Position numbers and translations under genes: made by a program. A DNA stretch of 7,937 bases from Pseudomonadota bacterium (GTDB lineage Bacteria > Pseudomonadota > Alphaproteobacteria > Rhizobiales > Kaistiaceae): contig JAEVZM010000562.1 in assembly GCA_023392225.1 (NCBI GenBank), positions 1 through 7,937 on the forward strand, written 5' to 3'. Every line of letters starts with the position of its first letter. The first letter of the stretch is position 1. Positions 1 through 5,920 of the stretch are shown here, one piece after another. The notes below the pieces were generated by a model that worked only from the letters and a program-made list of their open reading frames with translations, was not told the DNA's origin and did no database searches.

Positions 1-56
1 TCTGGCTCGAACAGACCGGCTTCCTGGTCGAAGGCGTCGTCGGCTCGATCACCTGA
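1..56 (+). CDS. 3' end of a probable BMP-family ABC substrate-binding protein (partial)
   Basis: Reading from base 3, an open frame gives 17 residues (starting WLEQTGFLVEGVVG) and ends at a TGA at 54-56. The start lies off the left edge. A short tail with a VEGVVG-like motif is reminiscent of the C-termini of periplasmic BMP/Med-type substrate-binding lipoproteins. The next genes encode the two permeases and the ATPase of exactly this importer class, where the binding protein gene normally comes first. The identification therefore rests mostly on gene order, since 17 residues cannot establish a family. If correct, this protein sets the substrate specificity of the whole transporter. Confidence 0.55.
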   Translation, partial: WLEQTGFLVEGVVGSIT

Positions 57-70
57 CCTCCGCACCCGAT

Positions 71-84
71 TCCGCGAAAGCGGG
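71..84 (+). other. small GNRA-loop hairpin behind the binding-protein stop
   Basis: CCGC at 72-75 pairs with GCGG at 80-83 around a GAAA tetraloop (76-79), and T71 can wobble-pair with G84. It lies 15 bases after the stop codon at 54-56. No T-tract follows, so it is not a standard Rho-independent terminator. It may be part of an mRNA 3'-end stabilising structure together with the next, larger hairpin. Confidence 0.4.
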
Positions 85-89
85 GGCAT

Positions 90-126
90 GCGGCCGGGGT
101 CTTTCCTTCCCCTTCACCCGGGCCGC
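90..126 (+). other. intercistronic inverted repeat between binding-protein and permease genes
   Basis: The 11-base arms 90-100 and 116-126 are complementary except for one G-G mismatch (96/120), giving 6 plus 4 base pairs around a 15-base pyrimidine-rich loop (101-115). No run of T follows. Such a stem between an abundant binding-protein gene and its membrane-component genes is a known arrangement in ABC importer operons, where it protects the upstream message from 3' decay or attenuates the downstream genes. That role here is inferred from position and shape. Confidence 0.5.
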
Positions 127-157
127 CCTTCATTGCCAACTAAGGGAGAGCGAGGCC

Positions 158-1270
158 GTGGCGGTGACGTTGGAAACAGGGGCAGGCGCCCCGGACCTGC
201 CGGCGACCGGCGAATGGCTGACGCGGATCGCGCGCTCGGCCGAGGCGATCCTGATCCCGCTCTTCGCGATCCTCGTCGCGGCGGTCCTGTTCTCGATCTT
301 CCTCCTCGTCCTCGGCAAGTCGCCGTTGCAGTTCTTCTCGCTCCTCTGGATCGGCGGCTACGGCACGTCGTTCTCGTGGACCAACACGCTGGTCCGCGCC
401 GGGCCGCTGATCTTCACCGCGCTCTGCGTCGCCATCCCCGCCCGCCTCGGCATGGTGATCATCGGCGGCGAGGGGGCGCTGGTGCTCGGCGGCTTCGCCG
501 CGGCGGCCATCGCTATACCGCTAATCGACTGGGCCTCGCCCTGGCTGACCATGCCGCTGATGATCCTTGCCGCGGCGCTGGTCGGCGGCGCCTGGATAGG
601 CCTCGTCGGCGTGCTGCGACACTATCGCGGCGTCAACGAGACGATCTCGAGCCTCCTCCTCTTCTACATCGCCGTCGCGATCATGAACTTCTTCGTCGAG
701 GGCGCGCTCCGCGATCCCGCCAATCCCAACAAGCCCTCGACCCCGCCGATCGGCGACGCCAACATGGTCGGCACCATCCCCGGCACCGACATCCACTGGG
801 GCTTCGCCGTCGCGGTGGTCCTCGCCGTCCTCGTCTGGGTGCTGATGAACCGCACCAAGTTCGGCTTCGCCGCCCGCATCACCGGCGGGAACGTGCGGGC
901 AGCCCGGGCGCAGGGCCTGCCGGTCGGGCGGCTAATCGTCATCTCCTGCATCCTCGCGGGCGCCTGTGCCGGGCTTGCCGGGTATTTCGAGGTCGCGGCG
1001 ATTCAGGGCCGGGCCAACGCCTCGCTCGCCGCCGGCTACGGCTTCACCGGCATCCTCGTCGCCTTCCTCGCCCGGCAGAACCCGCTCGCCATCGTGCCGG
1101 TGGCGATCTTCCTCGGCGGCATCGACGCCGCCGGCGGCCTCGTCCAGCGCCGCATGGACATGCCCGACGCCACCGTCCAGGTGCTCCAGGGCCTGATGTT
1201 CGTGGTGCTCCTGGTCAGCGAGACGCTCTACGGACGCTTCTCCTTCTTCAACCCGAAGGGCGGCAAATGA
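158..1270 (+). CDS. ABC importer permease 1, BmpA/nucleoside (BPD_transp_2) class
   Basis: The 370-residue inner-membrane protein forms half of the channel of a BMP-type ABC importer. It has a soluble N-terminus of about 30 residues, then roughly nine to ten hydrophobic segments (about 31-53, 82-100, 106-122, 132-152, 163-181, 213-231, 257-277, 289-305, 308-323, 340-355). The motif RGVNETISSLL at about 157-167 is characteristic of the NupP/YufP-like permeases. The polar loop at about 232-256 (KFGFAARITGGN...) is the likely cytoplasmic coupling region to the ATPase. The GTG start at 158 is chosen because GGGAG (144-148) lies nine bases upstream and the hydrophobic core follows correctly. The stop overlaps the next gene's ATG by four bases. 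Relatives transport nucleosides or purines, but the neighbouring hydrolases suggest biuret, triuret or similar ureides here. Confidence 0.93.
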   Translation: MAVTLETGAGAPDLPATGEWLTRIARSAEAILIPLFAILVAAVLFSIFLLVLGKSPLQFFSLLWIGGYGTSFSWTNTLVRAGPLIFTALCVAIPARLGMVIIGGEGALVLGGFAAAAIAIPLIDWASPWLTMPLMILAAALVGGAWIGLVGVLRHYRGVNETISSLLLFYIAVAIMNFFVEGALRDPANPNKPSTPPIGDANMVGTIPGTDIHWGFAVAVVLAVLVWVLMNRTKFGFAARITGGNVRAARAQGLPVGRLIVISCILAGACAGLAGYFEVAAIQGRANASLAAGYGFTGILVAFLARQNPLAIVPVAIFLGGIDAAGGLVQRRMDMPDATVQVLQGLMFVVLLVSETLYGRFSFFNPKGGK

Positions 1271-2190
1271 CCGACGGATCGACCCTTTCCATCGTGCTGC
1301 TGGCGATGGTCGCCGGCGCCATCCGCGTCTCGACGCCGTTCCTCTTCGTCAGCCTCGGCGAGTGCCTCACCGAGAAGTCGGGGCGCATCAATCTCGGCCT
1401 CGAGGGCACGCTCGTGTTCGGCGCCATGGCCGGCTACGCCGTCGCCTATGAGAGCGGCTCGGCCTGGCTCGGCGTGCTTGCCGCCGGGCTCTCCGGCTGC
1501 GTCTTCGGCGCCGTCCACGGCTACATCTGCAAGCTGCCACGCGTGAACGACATCGCCATCGGCATCGCGCTGATGCTGTTCGGCACCGGCCTCGCCTTCT
1601 TCCTCGGCAAGGCCTACATCCAGCCGCAGGCGCCCCGCCTGCCCTCGATCTCGCTCGGCTTCTGGAGCGGCGATCCCGCCATCCAGCAGGCGCTCCAGGT
1701 CAACCCGCTGTTCCTCGCCGGCATCGTGCTCGCCGTCGCCATGTGGTGGGCGTTCAAGAACACCCGCTTCGGCCTGATCGTGCGCATGACCGGCGACTCG
1801 GCAGCCGCCGCCAAGGCAATGGGCTACTCGGTCGACTGGGTGCGATTCGTCTCGACCACGATCGGCGGCTTCTTCGCCGGCGTCGGCGGCACGTTCCTCT
1901 CGCTCTACTACCCGGGCAGCTGGAGCGAGGGCCTCTCCTCCGGCCAGGGCCTGATGGCGGTGGCGCTGGTCATCTTCGCCCGCTGGAACCCGCTCGCCTG
2001 CATCCTCGCCGCGCTCCTCTTCGGCGCAGCCGGCGCCCTCGGCCCGGCCCTCCAGTCGGTCGGCATCACCCAGGGCTACTACTTCTTCAACGCCGCGCCC
2101 TACGTGCTCACCCTCCTCATCATGATCATGTCGACCTCGCCGAAGCGCTCGCTCAAGGGCGCCCCGGCCGAGCTGTCGATCACCAAGTGA
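1267..2190 (+). CDS. ABC importer permease 2, BmpA/nucleoside (BPD_transp_2) class
   Basis: The 307-residue second channel subunit pairs with the product of 158-1270. The motif [10 protein letters not shown] at residues 38-47 is the hallmark of the NupQ/YufQ-type permease, and the length matches that family. Hydrophobic segments are seen at about 8-28, 45-61, 66-85, 94-114, 146-163, 193-213, 225-238, 242-262 and 277-290. The loop 163-192 ([24 protein letters not shown]) is the probable ATPase-coupling loop. The ATG at 1267 overlaps the upstream TGA (ATGA) and is preceded by AAGGG (1256-1260), so translation is probably coupled. A longer open frame reaches back to base 88 but only shadows permease 1. 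The stop at 2188-2190 doubles as part of the GAGG ribosome-binding site of biuH. Confidence 0.93.
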   Translation: MTDGSTLSIVLLAMVAGAIRVSTPFLFVSLGECLTEKSGRINLGLEGTLVFGAMAGYAVAYESGSAWLGVLAAGLSGCVFGAVHGYICKLPRVNDIAIGIALMLFGTGLAFFLGKAYIQPQAPRLPSISLGFWSGDPAIQQALQVNPLFLAGIVLAVAMWWAFKNTRFGLIVRMTGDSAAAAKAMGYSVDWVRFVSTTIGGFFAGVGGTFLSLYYPGSWSEGLSSGQGLMAVALVIFARWNPLACILAALLFGAAGALGPALQSVGITQGYYFFNAAPYVLTLLIMIMSTSPKRSLKGAPAELSITK

Positions 2191-2198
2191 GGCCCGCC

Positions 2199-2906
2199 AT
2201 GGTCGCTGCCCTCGCCACCACGCCGACCGGAAGGACGGTCGTCGCCGACCCCTATCCCTGGCCCTATGACGGCGACCTCCGGCCCGACAACACCGCCCTC
2301 GTCGTTATCGACATGCAGACCGACTTCTGCGGCAAGGGCGGCTATGTCGACGCCATGGGCTACGACATCGCCCTCACACGGGCGCCGATCGCGCCGATCA
2401 CGCGCCTCCTCGCGGTGATGCGGCCGGCCGGCTACCACATCTTCCACACTCGCGAGGGCCACCGGCCCGACCTCGCCGACCTGCCCGACAACAAGCGCAG
2501 GCGCTCGCGCCGGATTGGCGCCGGCATCGGCGACGCGGGGCCTTGCGGCCGTATCCTGGTGCGCGGCGAGCCGGGCTGGGAGATCATCCCCGAGCTCGCG
2601 CCGCTGCCCGGCGAGCCGGTGATCGACAAGCCGGGCAAGGGCTCGTTCTGCGCGACCGACCTCGAGCTGATGCTGCGCACCCGCGGCATCCGCAACATCC
2701 TCCTCGCCGGTATCACCACCGACGTCTGCGTCCACACCACCATGCGCGAGGCCAATGATCGCGGCTTCGAATGCCTCTTGCTCGAGGACTGCTGCGCCGC
2801 GACCGACGTCGGCAACCACCTGGCGGCGATCAAGATGGTAAAGATGCAGGGCGGCGTGTTCGGCGCGGTCGCCACGTCCGACACCGTGATCGAGGCGATG
2901 ACATGA
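2199..2906 (+). CDS. biuH: biuret hydrolase (biuret amidohydrolase), isochorismatase-like cysteine hydrolase
   Basis: This cytoplasmic enzyme hydrolyses biuret to allophanate and ammonia (EC 3.5.1.84). The 235-residue product closely resembles, from memory, BiuH of Rhizobium leguminosarum bv. viciae 3841, including PYPWPY near 18-23, [16 protein letters not shown] from 36, THTREGH-like [13 protein letters not shown] at 84-96 and GITTDVC at 171-177. The catalytic triad is visible as Asp38, Lys144 and Cys177, each exactly two residues offset from the published Asp36, Lys142 and Cys175. Gln217 lies in the conserved MQGG loop. The ATG at 2199 is supported by GAGG at 2189-2192, inside the upstream gene's stop region. 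The gene lies between permease and ATPase genes and overlaps the latter by four bases, so hydrolase and importer are probably co-expressed. Function is well supported; substrate assignment rests on remembered similarity, not a search. Confidence 0.9.
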   Translation: MVAALATTPTGRTVVADPYPWPYDGDLRPDNTALVVIDMQTDFCGKGGYVDAMGYDIALTRAPIAPITRLLAVMRPAGYHIFHTREGHRPDLADLPDNKRRRSRRIGAGIGDAGPCGRILVRGEPGWEIIPELAPLPGEPVIDKPGKGSFCATDLELMLRTRGIRNILLAGITTDVCVHTTMREANDRGFECLLLEDCCAATDVGNHLAAIKMVKMQGGVFGAVATSDTVIEAMT

Positions 2907-4453
2907 GCGCTGCCCACGACATGACCACGGAAGCGAAGCCGCACCGCGCGATCGGCCTCGAGACGATCGGCATGACCAAGATCTTCGGGCCGCTCGTCGC
3001 CCTCGACGACGTCTCGATCAAGGTCGAGCCCGGCACCGTGCACGCCCTCCTTGGCGAGAACGGCGCCGGCAAGTCGACGCTCGTCAAGTGCATCATGGGC
3101 TTCTACGAGCCGACCCGCGGCGCGGTGCTGGTCGACGGCGTCGAGACCGCCATCGCCAGCCCGCGCGACGCCCATGCCCACGGCATCGGCATGGTCTACC
3201 AGCACTTCACCCTGGTGCCCTCGCTGACCGCCGCCGAGAACCTCGTCATCAGCCGCGCCCATCCGCCGCCGGTGATCGACTGGCGGAAGGAGCGGCGCGA
3301 CCTCGCCGCCTTCCTCGAGCGCATGCCGTTCAAGGTGCCGCTCGACGTGCCGGTGTCCTCGCTCGCCGCCGGCGAGAAGCAGAAGCTCGAGATCCTCAAG
3401 CAGCTCTATCTCGACCAGCGCTTCCTGATCCTCGACGAGCCGACCTCGGTGCTGACCCCGGGCGAGGCGGACGAGGTGCTCGGCCTCCTCCGCGACATGA
3501 CGGCGAAGGGCGAGCTGACGATCCTCATGATCACCCACAAGTTCCGCGAGGTGACTGCCTTCACCGACGCGGTGACGGTGCTCCGCCACGGCAAGCGGGT
3601 TGGCGGAGGCCTCGTCAAGGACCTCGGCGTCGACGAGATGAGCCGGATGATGATCGGCGAGACTCAGATCCGCGAGCGCGCGGCGCGAAAGCCCCTCGCC
3701 CCCGACGCCAAGGTGGTGGTCGAGCTCGCCGGCATCTTCGCCGACGACGATCGCGGCCTGCCGGCGGTCGAGGCGATCAACCTCAAGGTCCATGCCGGCG
3801 AGATCGTCGGCATCGCCGGCATCTCCGGCAACGGCCAGTCGCAGCTGGTCGAGGTGCTGTCGGGCCAGCGCGAGCCGCGGCTCGGCCAGATCATCATCAA
3901 CGGCCAGAACTTCGAGCCGGTGCGCGGCGAGATGGACCGCTTCAAGGTGTTCAGCCTCCAGGAGGAGCCGCTCCGCAACGCCGCCGTGCCGCGCATGACG
4001 GTCGCCGAGAACATCTCGTTCCGCACCTTCGACAAGCCGCCGATCACCTCGCTCGGCTGGTGGCTGTCGCCGGGGCCGATGCGGGCCCGCGCCCGCGAGC
4101 TGATCGCCGCCTACCGGGTCAAGACGCCGTCCACCGAGGAATTCATCGAGAACCTCTCCGGCGGCAACGTGCAGCGCGCCGTGCTGGCCCGCGAGCTGTC
4201 GAGCGAGGTCGACGTGCTGGTCGTCGCCAATCCCTGCTTCGGGCTCGACTTCGCCTCGGTCGCCGAGATCCGCGGCCAGATCATGGAGCAGCGCAACCGC
4301 GGTGCCGCGGTTCTGCTCTTCTCCGAAGATCTCGACGAGATCCTCGAGCTGGCCGACCGCATCGCCGTCATGTCCGGCGGCCGGATCGACTACGTCGTCC
4401 CCGCCGCCGAGGCCGACCGGACCTCGATCGGCCGCGCCATGGCGGGACACTGA
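2903..4453 (+). CDS. ABC importer ATP-binding protein with two NBDs, BMP/nucleoside class
   Basis: The 516-residue protein carries two fused nucleotide-binding domains and energises the importer formed by the two upstream permeases. NBD1 has Walker [10 protein letters not shown] at 51-59, Q-loop Gln100, signature SLAAGEKQ at 153-160, Walker B and catalytic LILDEP at 175-180, and the MITHK switch. NBD2 has a degenerate Walker A (GISGNGQS, 306-313, no GKS/T), an intact signature NLSGGNVQ at 417-424, and a Walker B region reading [12 protein letters not shown] (438-449) with Asn in place of the catalytic Glu. An inactive second site is typical of YufO/RbsA-like ATPases, so NBD1 is the likely hydrolytic site. 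The ATG at 2903 overlaps the biuH stop (ATGA), with GAGG at 2892-2895. A longer frame starting at 2771 is out-of-frame shadow of biuH. Confidence 0.93.
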   Translation: MSAAHDMTTEAKPHRAIGLETIGMTKIFGPLVALDDVSIKVEPGTVHALLGENGAGKSTLVKCIMGFYEPTRGAVLVDGVETAIASPRDAHAHGIGMVYQHFTLVPSLTAAENLVISRAHPPPVIDWRKERRDLAAFLERMPFKVPLDVPVSSLAAGEKQKLEILKQLYLDQRFLILDEPTSVLTPGEADEVLGLLRDMTAKGELTILMITHKFREVTAFTDAVTVLRHGKRVGGGLVKDLGVDEMSRMMIGETQIRERAARKPLAPDAKVVVELAGIFADDDRGLPAVEAINLKVHAGEIVGIAGISGNGQSQLVEVLSGQREPRLGQIIINGQNFEPVRGEMDRFKVFSLQEEPLRNAAVPRMTVAENISFRTFDKPPITSLGWWLSPGPMRARARELIAAYRVKTPSTEEFIENLSGGNVQRAVLARELSSEVDVLVVANPCFGLDFASVAEIRGQIMEQRNRGAAVLLFSEDLDEILELADRIAVMSGGRIDYVVPAAEADRTSIGRAMAGH

Positions 4454-4471
4454 CCTGAGGAAGCCGGAGCC

Positions 4472-5149
4472 ATGATCAGCGTCGACGCCACCCCGTTTCC
4501 GTTTCCGCTGTCGCCCGGGCACACCGCGCTGCTGGTGATCGACATGCAGCGCGACTTCGTCGAGCCCGGCGGCTTCGGCGAGAGCCTCGGCAACGACGTC
4601 ACCCGCCTCCAGGCGATCATCCCGACCGTCGCCCGGCTGATCGCCCTGTTCCGCGCGCAAGGCTGGCCGGTGATCCACACCCGCGAGGGGCACGCCCCCG
4701 ACCTCGGCGACTGTCCGCCGGTCAAGCGCGAGCGCGGCAAGCCGGCGCTCCGCATCGGCGACGAGGGGCCGATGGGCCGCATCCTGATCCACGGCGAGCC
4801 GGGCCACGGCATCGTCGACGCGCTGGCGCCGGTCGATGGCGAGCTCGTCATCGACAAGCCCGGCAAGGGCGCGTTCTATGCCACCACGCTCGGCAACGAC
4901 CTGGCGCTGCGCGGCGTGACGCACCTAGTGCTCGCCGGGGTCACCACCGAGGTCTGCGTCCAGACCACCATGCGCGAGGCCAACGACCGCGGCTTCGATT
5001 GCCTCCTGATCGAGGACGCGACGGAGAGCTACTTTCCCGAGTTCAAGCAATCGACGCTGAAGATGATCACCGCGCAGGGTGCCATCGTCGGCTGGACCGC
5101 GCCGCTCGCGGCGCTCGAGGCGGCCGTCGCCGGAAAGCGTGCTGCATGA
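4472..5149 (+). CDS. trtA: isochorismatase-like cysteine hydrolase, probable triuret hydrolase (TrtA-like)
   Basis: The 225-residue enzyme is a diverged paralogue of the BiuH encoded at 2199. The triad is conserved as Asp24, Lys129 and Cys162, with the same 33-residue Lys-Cys spacing as in BiuH, and the blocks [19 protein letters not shown] and VTTEVC are kept. It lacks the BiuH-specific PYPWPY and CGKGGYVD segments and differs after the active site (ESYFPEFK instead of [15 protein letters not shown]). Published work describes TrtA as a BiuH homologue encoded next to biuH in plant-associated bacteria; it converts triuret to carboxybiuret and ammonia. Position, length and pattern fit, but specificity depends on second-shell residues I cannot verify here. 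Alternatives are a RutB-like ureidoacrylate hydrolase or another ureide amidase. The start has a good SD (GAGGA, 4457-4461) in the 18-base gap after the ATPase. The stop lies seven bases from that of convergent brnA. Confidence 0.68.
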   Translation: MISVDATPFPFPLSPGHTALLVIDMQRDFVEPGGFGESLGNDVTRLQAIIPTVARLIALFRAQGWPVIHTREGHAPDLGDCPPVKRERGKPALRIGDEGPMGRILIHGEPGHGIVDALAPVDGELVIDKPGKGAFYATTLGNDLALRGVTHLVLAGVTTEVCVQTTMREANDRGFDCLLIEDATESYFPEFKQSTLKMITAQGAIVGWTAPLAALEAAVAGKRAA

Positions 5150-5156
5150 ACGCGGA

Positions 5157-5450
5157 TCAGGCCGACCGCTTGATCCAGTCGCGCAAGATGTCGTCGATCC
5201 GTGTTTGCCATCCGGGGCCGCCGCTTCGGAAATGGCGGAGCACGTCTGGCGACAGGCGTATGCTCACTGCTTCCTTGCGGTTTTCGGAGGGAGGACGGCC
5301 GCGCCGGACGAGTTTGCCGTCGACATGCAGGTCGGCCTTCTCGAACCACGCGTCCGTGAGCTCCGGAATGTCCTCATACTCTTCCGGCGCGACGACATGG
5401 GCGTCGAGCTTAGCCAAGTCGGTGGCTGTAGTTCGCTTTTTCTCGGTCAT
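5157..5450 (-). CDS. brnA: BrnA-type antitoxin
   Basis: The 97-residue antitoxin neutralises the BrnT toxin encoded just upstream on the same strand and, with it, normally represses their shared promoter. A linker-like N-terminal part contains EYEDIPELTDAWFEKAD (about 24-40), and the C-terminal part KEAVSIRLSPDVLRHFRSGGPGWQTRIDDILRDW is the characteristic BrnA ribbon-helix-helix DNA-binding segment. The ATG (5448-5450) lies inside brnT, giving a 41-base gene overlap in another frame, which is more than the usual few bases. AAAGG lies close upstream of the start. The gene faces the catabolic operon: its stop is seven bases from that of the 4472-5149 hydrolase, leaving no room for a dedicated terminator between them. 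Confidence 0.9.
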   Translation of the reverse strand: MTEKKRTTATDLAKLDAHVVAPEEYEDIPELTDAWFEKADLHVDGKLVRRGRPPSENRKEAVSIRLSPDVLRHFRSGGPGWQTRIDDILRDWIKRSA

Positions 5451-5682
5451 TGGCCTTTCTCATGGAAATGACGTGGCGCGCGGCGCCGCGTTGGGTCCAC
5501 ACGATGACGACCATCCTTCCCCGCAGATGGCCAACCGTGATCATTCGAACTTCGCCGTAGTCCCTTCTCTCGTCCGGAGCGTCGAGGGTCGGTCCCGCGA
5601 ACACTTCGGCTGCGTCTCTGAAATCGAGATCGCGCTCTTCTCGCGTCCTCAGCCATTTCGCGGGGTCGAACGTGATCTCCAT
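5410..5682 (-). CDS. brnT: BrnT-type ribonuclease toxin
   Basis: The 90-residue protein belongs to the BrnT family of RelE-fold mRNA-interferase toxins, which stall growth by cleaving RNA. Family landmarks are FDPAKW near the N-terminus, DFRDAAEVFAGP (about 20-31), a D-x-R-x-x-YGE block (about 37-43), the IVWTQRG strand and HVISMRKANDREKANY near the C-terminus (about 70-85). The usual K-H-G stretch after the first helix is replaced by TREERDLDF, a variation that could affect activity. Toxin precedes antitoxin, the normal BrnT-BrnA order, with overlapping ends. No convincing SD precedes the ATG, and AT-rich promoter-like sequence begins within about ten bases of it, so the message may be almost leaderless. 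Confidence 0.88.
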   Translation of the reverse strand: MEITFDPAKWLRTREERDLDFRDAAEVFAGPTLDAPDERRDYGEVRMITVGHLRGRMVVIVWTQRGAARHVISMRKANDREKANYSHRLG

Positions 5683-5689
5683 GAGCGAT

Positions 5690-5706
5690 TTATGTATATA
5701 CGATAA
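5690..5706 (-). promoter_or_regulatory. brnT promoter/operator: AT-rich imperfect palindrome
   Basis: The short AT-rich spacer between brnT and atzG stands out in this GC-rich window. GTATATAC (5694-5701) is a perfect 8-base palindrome, and it is flanked by TTAT (5690-5693) and ATAA (5703-5706), which are complementary with a one-base offset. On the minus strand, TATACA can serve as a -10-like element with TTGCGA about 15 bases upstream. A palindrome overlapping the promoter is what a BrnA ribbon-helix-helix autorepressor would be expected to bind. On the plus strand, GATAAT (5702-5707) resembles a -10 for atzG but has no good -35. Both uses are inferred. Confidence 0.5.
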
Positions 5707-5734
5707 TTAGATGTCGCAAGCGGATGGAGTTCGC

Positions 5735-5920
5735 ATGACTGTCCCCTTCGACGCCGAGGCGCATGTCGCGCACATGGCACGGGTGATGGAGCTCCCTATC
5801 GATCCCGAATGGCAGCCCTCGGTGGTGGCGACCCTCGCCGCCACGGCGCGGATTGCCCGCCTTGTCCTCGACGTCCCGCTCGACGACCATGTCGAACCCG
5901 CGCCGGTGTTCGAACCGTGA
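5735..5920 (+). CDS. atzG: AtzG-like GatC-type small subunit of 1-carboxybiuret hydrolase (DUF4089)
   Basis: The 61-residue protein is the small partner of the amidase encoded next. In the cyanuric acid pathway AtzG is a vestigial GatC-like subunit that AtzE needs for folding and activity. Visible features fit: an N-terminal helix (VAHMARVMELPIDPEW), a second helix VVATLAATARIARLVLDVPL, and a short acidic/proline tail ending PAPVFEP, matching the LxxVPLxxxxEPAPVF ending of the family. ATG 5735 is preferred because GGAG (5726-5729) lies five bases upstream; an in-frame ATG at 5711 would add eight residues but has no SD and lies against the brnT operator. The stop overlaps the GTG start of atzE (GTGA), so translation is probably coupled. 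The family match is from pattern recognition and from the downstream neighbours. Confidence 0.85.
   Translation: MTVPFDAEAHVAHMARVMELPIDPEWQPSVVATLAATARIARLVLDVPLDDHVEPAPVFEP

Noticed and set aside
90..140. Rho-independent terminator after the binding-protein gene
   Set aside because: A good stem exists but no T-tract follows it, and the permease gene lies close downstream in the same direction.
88..1266. N-terminal extension of permease 2 back to base 88
   Set aside because: The translation before 1267 is Arg/Pro-rich and is an out-of-frame reading of permease 1; the ATGA overlap and AAGGG ribosome site mark the true start.
1743..2198. Upstream extension of biuH
   Set aside because: This part reads Arg/Pro/His-rich sequence out of frame with permease 2; the BiuH-like protein begins at 2199.
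3088..4458. A 456-codon plus-strand frame inside the ATPase gene
   Set aside because: It is an Arg-rich shadow of the ATPase with no recognisable domain, whereas the ATPase frame holds all ABC motifs.
4493..4507. Short tandem repeat of a GTTTCC unit
   Set aside because: Only two copies, within the start of the hydrolase coding region, encoding Phe-Pro pairs; not a meaningful repeat.
2432..4924. An 830-codon open frame on the minus strand
   Set aside because: It lies antisense to biuH, the ATPase and the second hydrolase, all with clear catalytic motifs. Its low-complexity, Asp/Arg/His/Ala-rich translation is typical of an antisense shadow in GC-rich DNA.
4999..5706. A plus-strand frame antisense to brnTA
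   Set aside because: Composition is disordered with no family pattern, while both minus-strand frames match BrnA and BrnT.
5809..5916. Upstream extension of atzE
   Set aside because: It would overlap the atzG 3' half; the residues are Arg/Pro-rich and the GTG at 5917 gives the normal N-terminus with a coupled start.
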